A stretch of DNA of 64,000 nt, taken from positions 930,001 to 994,000 of the forward strand of contig NZ_BEVZ01000002.1 of NCBI RefSeq assembly GCF_003112515.1, given 5' to 3'. How positions within the stretch are numbered: the first letter of the stretch is position 1; every line of letters starts with the position of its first letter. Positions 11,601 through 20,900 of this stretch are shown here, in pieces. The notes under the pieces are model-generated. The model was not told the DNA's origin, searched no databases, and saw only the letters and a list, made by a program, of their open reading frames with translations. This DNA comes from Streptomyces fragilis (GTDB lineage Bacteria > Actinomycetota > Actinomycetes > Streptomycetales > Streptomycetaceae). The position numbers were made by a program, and so were the translations under genes.

Positions 11601-12396
11601 CGGGGGTGATCGTGCCGAGCGGCTTGCCGGGCCGGCTCGCCGCGACGGCGATCGCGAGGCGACGCAGCAGCATCGCCACGTCGGTGCCCTGGGCGCCGTC
11701 ATAGGTGTGGAACTCGTCGACGACCACGTAACGGATGTCGCTGCCCTCCCACAGCGGCGCGTCGGCGGCACGCTGCAGGAGCAGGTCGAGCATCTTGTAG
11801 TTCGTGATCAGGATGTCCGGCGGGGACAACTGCATGTCCTGCCGGCGCGTGTACACCCGGTCGTAGTGGGTCGCCGCCTTGTCTCCGATGTACAGGCCGG
11901 CGCGCACACCGCCCAGCTCGTTGTACTCGGTCAGCAAGTCGTTGATCCGGGCCGCCTGGTCGGTGGCCAGGGCGTTCATCGGGTAGAGGAACACCGCCTT
12001 GACCCCGTTGTTCCCTGCTGCGCGTTCACGGGCACAGTGGTCCAGCACGGGGTAGAGGAACGACTCGGTCTTGCCAGAGCCCGTACCGGTCGTCACCAGA
12101 GTGGGCTCCGGCGTGTGACCGCCCTTCGAAGTTAGCCGCTCGAAGGCACGGGCCTGGTGCGCGTACGGCGTCCACCCGTCGGTGCGCACCCAGTCCAAGT
12201 GCTGCTGCCAGCCGTCACCGGCTGGCGTGAAGGGCGTACGCAGCCGCAGGAACGGTCCGCGGAACATGCCCGTCGTCTCGTTCCCTAGGAACGCGTGCAG
12301 CGCCTTGCGGGCACCCTCGTCCGCCAGGCCATAGGTGGTGGACAGGTACTGGAGCAGGCTCTCCTTGAGCCCCTGTGCCTCGAGAGTCGGCCTCAC
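5677..12396 (-). CDS. Giant DEAD/DEAH helicase with DUF1998 and PD-(D/E)XK-like region (DrmA/DrmB-like fusion)
   Basis: A 2239-residue superfamily 2 helicase. Walker A TGTGSGKTES is near residue 102, DEFH near 227 and SATLASG near 270. The C-terminal motor motifs (EMGIDIGDL, QAGRAGRR) come only near 1080-1110, after an insert of about 800 residues with several Cys pairs. A DUF1998 region ends with CPCNGEGGPACHRC near 1693. Near 1810-1830 the pattern TDF...VYLDGHRFH suggests a PD-(D/E)XK or Vsr-like nuclease fold. The last 350 residues are unassigned. DrmA is a helicase and DrmB a DUF1998 protein, so this may be their fusion. I chose the GTG at 12396: it overlaps the methyltransferase stop (GTGA) and follows GGAGG by 10 bases. 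Acts on DNA, presumably phage DNA. Confidence 0.85.
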   Translation of the reverse strand: MRPTLEAQGLKESLLQYLSTTYGLADEGARKALHAFLGNETTGMFRGPFLRLRTPFTPAGDGWQQHLDWVRTDGWTPYAHQARAFERLTSKGGHTPEPTLVTTGTGSGKTESFLYPVLDHCARERAAGNNGVKAVFLYPMNALATDQAARINDLLTEYNELGGVRAGLYIGDKAATHYDRVYTRRQDMQLSPPDILITNYKMLDLLLQRAADAPLWEGSDIRYVVVDEFHTYDGAQGTDVAMLLRRLAIAVAASRPGKPLGTITPVATSATLASGTDEDGVEQLLSVATNVFGTEFTADAIVGEERLTVDEFMLDESIPDAKFLPGQATPPEALTALPDPASSPEALADLVEAVVGRRITDPVELGAALKRNRLTYAVLKAFDGTVRTYDEVLHVMRLNGAKSWDEVITTRPQLAALALARFVALLSVARDPDAPAGVSRPLVQVAVHQWARSVTRMLRGVLPWPKAEFAWDTPGAQSQLRTTPDTTMSRETKIFLPAVYCRECGRSGWSVLAPESDHEELNFEAHKIRRASVTAEKTKVRTLVAATDNEAREGNGKSAMDRAAQRSLTTGGAGVLMVLDGPSRRLRLPSPIGDYDDEGNPRLDGPDSVFVLVQLGDTAERAAKDDWCPACGTHNAIRFLGTGAAALAAASITQLFTGGEMDKEQRETKTLMFNDSVQDAAHRAGFVASRSYTFSLRALFAKHLNKRSSSALNDLVADVVAATTDRETLAAVVPPDLHDHTGVARLLSGKGRGGDKKTWDLIAERFAFEAVMEFGHRSRNGRTLELTRTAAAWVDIPDEQAAVAIVRAAHEESEQSGLLLTAHDDARYLAFLRGLLERLRTRGAVGHRWLEKFLDEAGTSRYFIWGGRPPGMKAFPKGVSAPSFLLARPKPGSEFDFAAGRLSWYQTWAQRCLDMTREQADDFWVRLLPQLTEAGLLATRTPRDTSVRLYGLQPGAVRLQLLRDAEVNEAYVRCPKCFWEQTVHPSLLGQYHGQPCPAYRCTSGRLVAGDRWLETVDRHDRDRDYRDDYYRSLYRRAGTYQVITAEHTGLLTRAKRERVESAFRSGTGFNDPNVLSCTPTLEMGIDIGDLSAVVLGALPRRPANYAQQAGRAGRRTGNAFLLTIPDRSRRDQYFLDRPRDMIDGRIVPPGSYLSAVEILRRQYTAHLLDLAARGRLLREDGRPLGALSRRVDELFGPSGYLADFTDAALAHGKKLVADFLALFPTGVSATAREELEQYAVRGIRSAIEKAEREWERENQKLRTRIRTIRSAIDELKEGDEEQARTKAELEAELAAVSKQGAARQRQPAQTVLCDLGLLPNYALIDATTTLDATVFWPEGTTPEGRARYKSKSFSYGRPRSFALSELAPGNTFYAEGYKHRVTGIDIMTGREQDWRHWRFCPSCGYVRTENAESDISPCPRCGEEGIADSGSLWQVVQPSVVTAREKREDARIGDESDDRDRRFYSVIDMVDIEPKHFAVGKSWRHTKEIFGVDYTRGAVIRRVNVGPLSIGANENGQLAGKPVRIAPFHVCTSCGAASADGRPVFDDDRDALDSSDNRQRELKHHTPWCPLRRGQKGVAQEQPVLLAHELETEALRILLPAATVLVEEKVHSFQAALRLGVDDAFGGDPQHLDTTLATMPDRDTAEKRHFLVLYDRLPHGTGYLDRLTDPAAFRQVLDSARRILLECPCNGEGGPACHRCLYLYADEQYIEKVSRQSALEILDELLGTESDAWETVQVGNTDQIGLDGQVESDLEARFLKALRGWAGQRGDTVLEESGDNSAYLRLDEFGTVHGWRLTAQRNEGYTRTDFTFERTDGPKQKITVYLDGHRFHATRRHNRLAGDADKRNRLRVEGRTVFQLTWDDLDAFERMTKTAESSAKQPAPEPVWPPYPRSAQDVAKQLYADRGGDDLGTTAFADPMSMLLAYLRSPDNAAWGKRASAVVGGLLATGQDILVGNGTPAQTREVLDRLLGAWGRTDGIDPAPVQGTGTLNLFQTCDDSGLPVAFLVDAATSHWTALVCLDDTADDQLGTPEHKARWRSWLQWSNILQFLAHDGGDGIQLTTATAGRFDTAVLKAFGGVGELESLVMRHGTAAPPPSPAPAPAAAASDATPLEAAVRDLLWDEEILVYLDEDEPDTPLTRLAHALADGGKKAPAYGHELGERGWLADFVWDHGDLRIAVMAAPYDQDDGESHKTWRAYRDAGFTVRSADDWLADLQALLDLLPDATDRPDSEEQGAAR

Positions 12397-15300
12397 TTGC
12401 CCGGGACCTCCATCTTCTCCGGGTCCCACAGACCCTTCGCTACGGCATCGTCGAGACGCTGCTTGAAGTAGGCGTGAGCTTCGCGCATCTCGCGCTCGCG
12501 GTCGGCCTTGTAGAACGGGGCGGTGTAGCCGTCGGGAGGCGTTGCGCGGGGATCGGCGGGGAGCACGCCCTCGGGAGACGGCTCACCGACCGCTTCGAGG
12601 TACGCCTCGAACTGCGTCCAGTGCTCCTTGGTCTGGTCGAAGCCGTACGTGTACCGATCCCCGGCAATCTTCCGCTCGTTGGCGTCGAACCATGTGACCT
12701 GGTCGAAGTCCTGCATGATCGGGAAGCGGGCCCGATACATGGCGATGAGCGTGTCCGCGTCGATACCGAGCCATACAGCGACCAAGGCGTCGATCTCCAC
12801 GAGGGCGGCGCGCCGGGCGTACTCGGTACGGAGTGGGGTGTCGCGCTGCCAGGTGGGCGTGACCTTGTGCAGTTCGGTCTTGAGGTGGGGCCACTTGATC
12901 GCCCAGGGTTCGCAGTCGCGCCACTTGGGGTCGTACAACTCTCCCCAGAGGTCGCCATAGGCGGTAGTCAGGGCGTTTAGGCGGAGGGCGCGGAGGAGCA
13001 GGGCGGGAGCCAAGGGATGCTCGCCTTGGGGAGCAGGAAGGGTGGTGGCAGTGCGGACACGCATGTCACCCTTCCCACTGGTGCGGAGATAGTAGTCGAG
13101 GGGAAGCCCAGCCCAAAAACCAGCGACGAGGACAGTCTCGCGCATGGTTGGGAGCCTCATCGAATTCACCTGATCAACATGAGTCACGCCTGGCGGCACG
13201 ATGCTTGCGAACAGAGCTCGCTCGGTATCGGGAGCAATCTGCCTACGCCACGCAACCCGGTAATCGTTGCTGTAAGGTTCACTGGCTTTCGCCAGCAGGA
13301 ACTTATCGATCTGGGCGTCCTCGACCTCCTCAGGTTGCACGTTGCGCTTCTCCGCGATCCAGACCCGAGCCTGATCTCGCTCCTCTTCCGAAGCGCACAA
13401 CATCTCGTACTTAGTCCAGTTGGGCCACTTGTCCTGCTCGCCCAAGAAAACGTCATGGGAAGCCACGCGCCGGTACTCCGACTCGGGCACCGCGTCGTCT
13501 GCGAGCGCCCTCGGGTCGAGGCCGCGCACCTCACCGCCGCCCTGGCTGGGCTGCTTGAACATCGGGTTGGCAACGCCGATCTGCGGGCCCTTGAGAATGA
13601 CCTCGCTCCACGTTTGCGCGTGGTAGTCCATCTGACCATCGACGCCGGTGTTGTAATCGAGGAGTCGCTGGTTTTTTTCTGGGCCGAACTGCGCCTTCTT
13701 GGCACCGCTTTCGTGGTATCCCGGGGAGATGTCCGGACCCAGCGTACCGAGACGCAAGGGGTACATTCCCAATGCATCGATAGCCGGGTCTTCCGCTGTA
13801 CTTACAGGGGTGATTAGGCGGGTGTGCTCCAAAGTTCCTTCATCGCCAGCCAGTCGCTGCCACCGCTTGAGGGTGTTGGGGGTTACACGGACGACACGCT
13901 TCGGGTGGGGGCGCTCGTCCCACTCGCCGTTGTACTTGACTCCAGGATCCGTGCCAGCGTCGTTGGCCGAGGACGACAACCGAAGGGAGTCGACGGTGAA
14001 AAGCCACGACAAGGAGTCGAAGGCGATCTCGCCTGCGGACCCGTAGATGTGCACTCCGAAGTGGCTTGACCGCCCCACCGGTGGCGGGAAGAAGCGATTG
14101 CCGGCGTTGACGAAGTCACCGTGAACGCGTATCCGCCGATACGCTGCCGCCCGCAGTGCTGCTTCCTTGTCCCCGGCGAAGTGGGTGTCAGGATGGACCA
14201 TCCCGGCCACTCCGCTGTGCCCAGCGTGGTCCCACACCTCGCACATGAATGCGCGGTAAAGATCCGGCTGGCTTCCAGAGATGAGGGGGTAGATGGGTGC
14301 CGCAGAGAGGTAACTCGCCACCGTCACCGTGTTGGTCACCTCAGCGATCAGGTGCTCCGCCACCTCTTCGCGAGCGAGTTCAGCTTCTCGCCGCCGGTTC
14401 TTCTCCTCGGCCATCGGCTTCTCCGTGAGCATGAACCAGGGTTCAAACTCCGCGAGGACTGGGTTCTCTTTCCACTCAGGCCGGACCCAGGGCGGGTTGC
14501 CCACCTGCAGGTCGAAGCCACCTGACTCACCAGTGAAGATGCCAGCGAAATCCAGCTCCCAGTGTAGGAACCCCTGCTCGTCCGCCAGGTCGCGGACGAC
14601 CCGCATCCAGGGGTAACGGGTCTCGACTGCCTTGAGTGCGTCGTCCATACCCATCTCGGCCTGGATCAGGTCTTCGAGATCTGTCAGCGTCTTCAGGGAG
14701 TCGACGGTCGTCGCAAGGGTACTTTCCGGGATTGGGCCCGTCCCCACCATCGATTCCAGGAAGGCGATCCAGTCATCCAGGTTCGCGAGCGGGATGATGT
14801 CGCGCCGGCGATGAGCTGGCCCGCTGGCCTTTCTGGAGTTGGAGGAGGTGCGAGGTTTCTTGACCGGGGGCTTCGCAAGGATCTCATCGTCGCCGTCCTC
14901 GCCCAGGGAGATCTGGTCACCTTCCATGGCGAACAGCGGCTGACTCTCGACGAACTGGGGCGCGCGAGTGGGCTCGGGCACGGCCGTCTTAGCCTCGACC
15001 GACCGTCCGGCCGCTGCCGACAGCAGCGCATCCAGGTCTCCGCCCGCTGGCGCCGCCACCACGGGCGCCGTGGTGTACTCCGCGTCAGTCCCGTCCAGCA
15101 GCCCGACCTTGTTCAAGGGCCAGAACCACAGTGCGCACCAAGCGTCCATGACCTGCTTGAGTCGCCAATACGGCGAACCCTCGGCTTCGAACAGGTCTTT
15201 GAAGACCTGCTCCTTGGTCAGTGGCAGGCTCCGGTCCCGGTTCTGCTTGTCCCGGCGCAGGAACCCGTATTCCTCGGCGTCCTGCTCGCGGCCGGCGCCC

Positions 15301-17909
15301 CACACGTCGACGGTGCGCGCGATCTCCTGTTCGCTGAGCTCCATGCGCTTGGCGACGAGTCGCCATAGGAACTCGACGCGACGGGCGGCGGCCTGCAGGC
15401 GGGCGAGTTGGCTCCCCTTGCCGCCCGTTTTGGGCTTGGTCTGGATCTTCTTCTTCCATGCCTTCAGCTGCTCCACCTGCGGGCCAGCCAGCCGCTCGGC
15501 CAGCTTTTTCGCGTCCCCGTTCGCACCGGCGACTGCACCCCAGCCAGGGCTAGGCAGCAGGAACTGGTGGACGGCGCCCTCCGGCAGCGGCTGCTCCGCT
15601 CCATCCGTGGGCGACCGGAACGGCAACTTGGTCGGTGTCAGCGCACCAACGGTCCGCTCCTTCTTGATGCGGTCGGCCTCGTAGATCCAGCGCCGGGCGC
15701 CGATCAGGGAGTTGCCACGTCGCAGGTGCAGGCCGAACCAGGGAGCCCGCATACCGGGGTGCATGGTGTTGAGCCAGAGGGAGACCTCGGCCAGTTCGAC
15801 ACCCGTCGCGTTGAGGTCGATGCCGTACGCGTTGTGAAGAGCGATGTATGCCTTCACCTTCTGTTTGGCTTCGAGCACCTTCGAGGCGTCCAGGACGACG
15901 CCGAGCTCCTGCTGGCGCCGTTTGAGGTACTCGTTGGCGACCTGGTTGATGGCCTCGTTGAGGAACGCTCCAGAGCCGAGGGCCGGCTCGCAGATTGTGT
16001 AACGAAGGAGCTCGCTTGCGCGGGTGCGGATCGTGTTGCCGTCTGCGTCCTTCTCCTGGTCGAGGCGGTGCTTGAGCGCCAGCTCGACGGTGACCTTCGT
16101 CAGGGACTCGGGGGTGTAGTAGGAGGCAGACGTCTCGCGGTCGCGGCCGGCCAGGCGGTAGACGAACGTGCCCGGCTCGTACTTCTTTGGGCCGCGGAGG
16201 CCGTAGCGTTCGGCGTCTTGGGCGGAGTAGACGACGTGCGTGTTCTCGGGGTAGTCGCTGAGCCGGTCGGCGGGGATCAGCCAGGACCCCTTCTCGGGGT
16301 CACCGTATTGCTTGTCGCCCCGCTTCGCTCCGGGCTTGGCGACCTCGGCCAGTTCCTCCTCGGCGATGATGCCGGTGTAGGACATCAGGCCCTCGTAGAC
16401 CGCGCCGAGCTGGTTGATGCCGAGGTTGCGGTAGGAGATGAAGCCGCCCTGCCGGCCCTTGCGGTCGGCTTCCTTCAGGGTCAGCAGGCGCAGCACCTGG
16501 TGGAGAGCGTCGTTGCGCAGGCGCAGGTCGAGCCACTTCGGCGGCTCGTCGCCGTCCTCGTCCCACCGGGGGTGCAGGACGCGGTTGCCGATGAGGGTGA
16601 TCGCCTTCGGGTCGAACAGTTCGCTGCGCAGCGCCTCGAAGCGTAGGCCGCGCTCTTCGCTGCGTTCGTCGGCGGGCTTGTGGTCGTTCGGCTCGGTGCC
16701 GTGCGGGCGGTGGCCGTAGTTGACCTTGTTGAACAGGACGTCGAGGGATGCGTACAGGTGGAAGCCGTTGCGGCTGTCCTCCTCGACCAGCTTCCGCTCG
16801 CGCGAGACCAGTTCGCGGAGGCGGGTGATCGAGTATCCGGCCTCGTACGTTGAGTCGTCGGCCGGCAGGATGCCCAGTTCGGGACGGGCCTCCGCATACA
16901 GGAGGAAGAGGATGCGGTAGAGGTAGCGCAATGACTCGCGGGTGAGCTGCTTGGCGAACGGGCCCTGCTTGGGGTCCTCGATCTCCCGCGGCTCGACCTT
17001 CTCGTCGCGCAGGCGGGCGAGGACCTCGTTGGCGATGATCTCGACCGAGCGTTGGAGCCCGCGGCGGAGCTCGGAGTTCACGCCGATGGCATTGTCGCGC
17101 GACGCCTTCAGCAGCTCGTCGATGCGGCGGCCCTTGCCGTCCGGGCGGGGTGCCAGCATGTCGTGGGAGAAGAGCGCGGCGAGGAGGGCGAGTTCGCCGC
17201 CCTTGGCGGTGTCGTTGCGGGCGAAGGCGGCGTCCAGGTTGGCGGCGAGGTAGCGCCCTTCGGCCCAGGCGTTGCGGTCGGCGAGGACCAGGACGCCACC
17301 GCACAGGAGCAGAACGAAGCGGGGAGCCTCGCCGCCGGCCTTGTGCAGCTCGCTCTGGAAGAGCCAGCCCGCCAGCTTCTCGCCCAGCTCGAGGAGGCCG
17401 TCGGAGGTCTTGAGGGGGTGGAGGAGTCGTCCCGCCACGTCGGGATCGAGGGCGCCGTCGAGTGTGTCCGTCCAGCCGCAGTCGAGGGCGACGATCCCGT
17501 CTCCGTGCCACGCGACCTGGAGCTCGTACTCCCGGCCGGCGTTGTGCACGGTGATCAGGGCTGGCCGCTCTCCATAGCCGAGGGCCTGGAGGACAGAGGT
17601 GTGCCAGGCGTCGAGGCGCTCGGCCCACTCACCCGTCAGGTCGTCGTAGGCACTGCCGAACTCCTCCTGCTGGGCGTGGGAGGCCAGCAGCGGGCGCACG
17701 GTTGCCAGGTAGTCGTTGCGGAGCCGGGGCAGGAGCTCGCGTGGTGTGGGGCGCGGGTCGTGAGCGTCGGTCTCCCGGCTGGTCCACAGCGTGAACAGGC
17801 CCTCGTCCCCGGCCTTATTGCGCTTGAGGGTGTTCTCCAGTTCCTCACTGAAGTAGTGGGCGGAGAGGTATTCGCCGCGGTTGGCGAAGGAGTCGTAGGT
17901 GTAGCTCAT
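12393..17909 (-). CDS. Large DNA adenine-N6 methyltransferase (DrmMI/PglX-like)
   Basis: A 1838-residue methyltransferase of the kind found in DISARM, BREX and type IIG systems. Motif I, CEPALGSGAFL, is near residue 640 and binds S-adenosylmethionine. The catalytic NPPW is near residue 1136. Roughly 500 residues, including a charged low-complexity segment near 970-1020, separate the two, much more than in ordinary adenine methyltransferases. It probably marks host DNA so that the neighbouring helicases spare it. No nuclease motif was recognised in the N-terminal 600 residues. The ATG overlaps the SNF2 stop (ATGA) and its own stop overlaps the next start (GTGA). Confidence 0.87.
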   Translation of the reverse strand: MSYTYDSFANRGEYLSAHYFSEELENTLKRNKAGDEGLFTLWTSRETDAHDPRPTPRELLPRLRNDYLATVRPLLASHAQQEEFGSAYDDLTGEWAERLDAWHTSVLQALGYGERPALITVHNAGREYELQVAWHGDGIVALDCGWTDTLDGALDPDVAGRLLHPLKTSDGLLELGEKLAGWLFQSELHKAGGEAPRFVLLLCGGVLVLADRNAWAEGRYLAANLDAAFARNDTAKGGELALLAALFSHDMLAPRPDGKGRRIDELLKASRDNAIGVNSELRRGLQRSVEIIANEVLARLRDEKVEPREIEDPKQGPFAKQLTRESLRYLYRILFLLYAEARPELGILPADDSTYEAGYSITRLRELVSRERKLVEEDSRNGFHLYASLDVLFNKVNYGHRPHGTEPNDHKPADERSEERGLRFEALRSELFDPKAITLIGNRVLHPRWDEDGDEPPKWLDLRLRNDALHQVLRLLTLKEADRKGRQGGFISYRNLGINQLGAVYEGLMSYTGIIAEEELAEVAKPGAKRGDKQYGDPEKGSWLIPADRLSDYPENTHVVYSAQDAERYGLRGPKKYEPGTFVYRLAGRDRETSASYYTPESLTKVTVELALKHRLDQEKDADGNTIRTRASELLRYTICEPALGSGAFLNEAINQVANEYLKRRQQELGVVLDASKVLEAKQKVKAYIALHNAYGIDLNATGVELAEVSLWLNTMHPGMRAPWFGLHLRRGNSLIGARRWIYEADRIKKERTVGALTPTKLPFRSPTDGAEQPLPEGAVHQFLLPSPGWGAVAGANGDAKKLAERLAGPQVEQLKAWKKKIQTKPKTGGKGSQLARLQAAARRVEFLWRLVAKRMELSEQEIARTVDVWGAGREQDAEEYGFLRRDKQNRDRSLPLTKEQVFKDLFEAEGSPYWRLKQVMDAWCALWFWPLNKVGLLDGTDAEYTTAPVVAAPAGGDLDALLSAAAGRSVEAKTAVPEPTRAPQFVESQPLFAMEGDQISLGEDGDDEILAKPPVKKPRTSSNSRKASGPAHRRRDIIPLANLDDWIAFLESMVGTGPIPESTLATTVDSLKTLTDLEDLIQAEMGMDDALKAVETRYPWMRVVRDLADEQGFLHWELDFAGIFTGESGGFDLQVGNPPWVRPEWKENPVLAEFEPWFMLTEKPMAEEKNRRREAELAREEVAEHLIAEVTNTVTVASYLSAAPIYPLISGSQPDLYRAFMCEVWDHAGHSGVAGMVHPDTHFAGDKEAALRAAAYRRIRVHGDFVNAGNRFFPPPVGRSSHFGVHIYGSAGEIAFDSLSWLFTVDSLRLSSSANDAGTDPGVKYNGEWDERPHPKRVVRVTPNTLKRWQRLAGDEGTLEHTRLITPVSTAEDPAIDALGMYPLRLGTLGPDISPGYHESGAKKAQFGPEKNQRLLDYNTGVDGQMDYHAQTWSEVILKGPQIGVANPMFKQPSQGGGEVRGLDPRALADDAVPESEYRRVASHDVFLGEQDKWPNWTKYEMLCASEEERDQARVWIAEKRNVQPEEVEDAQIDKFLLAKASEPYSNDYRVAWRRQIAPDTERALFASIVPPGVTHVDQVNSMRLPTMRETVLVAGFWAGLPLDYYLRTSGKGDMRVRTATTLPAPQGEHPLAPALLLRALRLNALTTAYGDLWGELYDPKWRDCEPWAIKWPHLKTELHKVTPTWQRDTPLRTEYARRAALVEIDALVAVWLGIDADTLIAMYRARFPIMQDFDQVTWFDANERKIAGDRYTYGFDQTKEHWTQFEAYLEAVGEPSPEGVLPADPRATPPDGYTAPFYKADREREMREAHAYFKQRLDDAVAKGLWDPEKMEVPGK

Positions 17910-20900
17910 CGTGCGGACTCCTCGGTGCGCGGAGCGGAGGGGATGGTGGTGTGCAGGGGTTCGAGGACGCCCAGGACTCGGAGCATCGGGGCGCCGTGCG
18001 TCCGCAGCCGGCGTACGAGGTCGCGGCGGCGTGCGGCGGTGTCATTCACCTGCTGGCGGCGGTGCTGCTGGCTGCCGACTGCGATGAGTGCGCCCTGCTC
18101 CCACACCGCCACCCGATCCTCATACGGGGCCAGGTACGAGTCGACCTGCTTGTCATAGTCAGCGCGACGCTCGCGCAGGTGCGCCTCGGCGGCGTCGACG
18201 GCCTTGCGGACCAGCTTCTGGAGTAGGTCGGGGTTGATCGGCTGGCCGCGGCCCGGCATGTCCGGTCCCACGCCGCATGCAGCGAGGAACGCGGAGTCCA
18301 TACGCCACACGCGAGGAGCCGCCTCCGCGAGGCCGGTGACGGCCATCCACTCGACGACCGTCGGCTTGCCCGCCGCGTTGGAGTAGACGCCCTGAAGGAG
18401 ATAGACCGGGCCAGTGAGCGCACCGGGCAGGTCGGCGTGGATCCGCGTCGCCTTCGCGATGTCGGGCCGGTAGGCGAGGATGAAAGCCTCGTCGTACTTG
18501 AGCTTGGCGAGGACCTTGTCCGTCAGCCAGTCGAGCACCGGGTGGATGTCGGAGACGTAGGAGACGTTCGGCCACTGGGACGTCGGCTCGTCGCTCTTTC
18601 CCTGCTTGGCGTTGCGGGCCGCCTCCAGCCGCTCCGCGGCGTAGCGCTTGTCGAAGGTGATGCGCAGAGTGCCGTCGTACTTCGGCGTGGTGAGGATCTT
18701 CTCCTGGACCAAGTACGACTTCGGCAGCTCACGGAACCGGTACTGCAGGTCATCGGGCGGGGTGAATTCGATGCGGCCCTGGGCCGTCTCCGGCCGCCAG
18801 TTGAGGGCCTCCCGCTCCGCCTGCGGGTAGATGAGGTCCATCGCGGCGTGGAAGTACGCCCGGGTGTCAGCGAACACATGCGGCACGCTGGCCTCGAGCA
18901 CCGGCGCCTTGCCAAGGGCTGCCGGAGCAGCGGACGGGTCGGCGAGCCGGGCGTTGACGCCGGCGAGGAGGCCCGCGAGGACGCCACCGGACTCCTGCTG
19001 GGACTGCTTGATGGAGCGCTCGACGGTGCCGCCCTTGATGAGGTCGCGGGTGAGGCGGTCCTCTTCCTTCTTGTCGTTGTACAGGCCGGTGACGGCCTCC
19101 GCGCTGCCCTCGCCGGTCTCGATCTCATGGGCCTGGGCCTCACGCCGCAGAAGGCGGGCACCGACGAGCCGGTCGTCGAGGGTGAGCGTCTCGCCGCTCT
19201 CCTCGTCCCGTCGCCACGGCACGTCGGCGGTGAGGATGAGCGCGCGGAACTCGGGGCTGACGGCCTGCCCGTAGCGGTCGATACGTCCGTTGCGCTGCTC
19301 GATGCGGATGAGGGACCAGGGCAGGTCGTAGTGGATGAGGTCGTGGCACTGGTGGTGCAGGTTGACGCCCTCGGAGGCGATGTCGCCGGTGAACAGCAGC
19401 CGCACCGGTTCCTCGCGCCGGCCGAACCGGTCGACGATCTCCTGTTGCTGCTGATCGTTGGTGGTTTCGCCGTGCATGACCTCCACGGCGCCGTCGTAAG
19501 CCTTCCAGGGGCGGCTCTTGTCGGCGGCGGCCTTGGCAGGATTCTTCTTGAAGCCAAGCCGCGCCGGCACCTCCCGGGCCAGCCAGTCCAGCGTGTCGAC
19601 GCGCTCGGAGAAGATCACCACGCGGCGCTCCGAGTGCGGGCCCACCTTCAGATCGTCCCTCAGGGTGCGGATGAGGGCATCCAGCTTGGCGGAGTCCTGG
19701 TCGGTGATGTCGGCGACCAGAGCCTCCAGCTCCGCGAGGGCCTTGCTCTCGGCAGCGAGAGCAGCACGACGCTCGGAGGTGAGCGCCGCCTTCTCAGACT
19801 TGCCGGTGCCCTTGGCCGTGGCGCGCTTCGGGTCGTCGAGGTAGGCGCGACGGTTCTTGAGGGACTGCTGAAGGGCGACGTGGGAGGACAGGAAAGCCTT
19901 GAGGAAGTTGTAACCGACCAAGGGATCGGCGCAGACCGACGAGCGTTGGGTGTCCCCGGGGGTCCACTCGCTCGCCAGCTTCTCCAGGACGGCGACCTCC
20001 TTCGGCGTCGCCATGGCCGGCACCGGCAACGACGCGCCCCGCTCGGCCCAGGGCTTGCCCTTGAGCCCGTCGCGCACCTCGCGGTCGGTCTTGGTACGCC
20101 TGATGTAGAGGTGATCGAGGTCGGCGACCTTGTAGTTCTTGGGGTCGGCGATCGCCGCGGGGTCGAGCATCCGGATGAGCTCGGCGAAGGACTCGGCGTC
20201 GCCGTTGTGCGGGGTGGCGCTGGCCAGGATCAGCGCGTCGGTCTGCTCGGCGAGGCGGCGGGCGAGCTTGTTGTTCCGGGTGCCCTTGTTGACGAGGTTG
20301 TGCGACTCGTCGATCACCACCGCGTCCCAGGTGATGTTCTCCAGGTGGTGGGCGTACGTCGCCGACTTCAGGGTGTCCACGGAGACGATCGCCCGCTTGA
20401 AGTGGGCGAACGGGTTCCGCCCTGCCGGGATCTCCTGCTGGATGCGCTGGATGCCCGTGGAGTCCAGGCGTACCAAGGGGAGGGAGAACCGGGTCCACAG
20501 CTCGCGCTGGAACTGCTCCAGCACATGGGCCGGCGTGACCACGAGGATGCGCTCACCGCGGCCGCGCCGGATCAGCTCCGCGAGGATGACCCCGATCTCC
20601 AGCGTCTTGCCCAGACCAACCACGTCGGCGATCAGCAGCCGAGGCTGCGGATTCTGCATGGACAGCGCCAGCTCCGCAGGACGCAACTGGTGCTCCTGGC
20701 GGTCCATGAGGAAGGAGTCCGCCAGCGCGACGCCGTGCTCGGTCTGCGGGAGCGCGGTCTTGCGGATGACCGCCTCCAGGTAGAGGCGGGCCTTGGCGTG
20801 CTTGGACGTGTCGTCGGGCACGAGTCGCGTCTTGCGCGGGTCGAGCACCTCGATGTGGTCCAGGCCGGAGTAGAACACGGCGTCCGTGCCCCTGACGAAC

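Noticed and set aside
6127..12135. Two very long plus-strand open frames opposite the DUF1998 helicase
   Set aside because: They are antisense shadows; the minus strand has clear helicase motifs and coupling to both neighbours.
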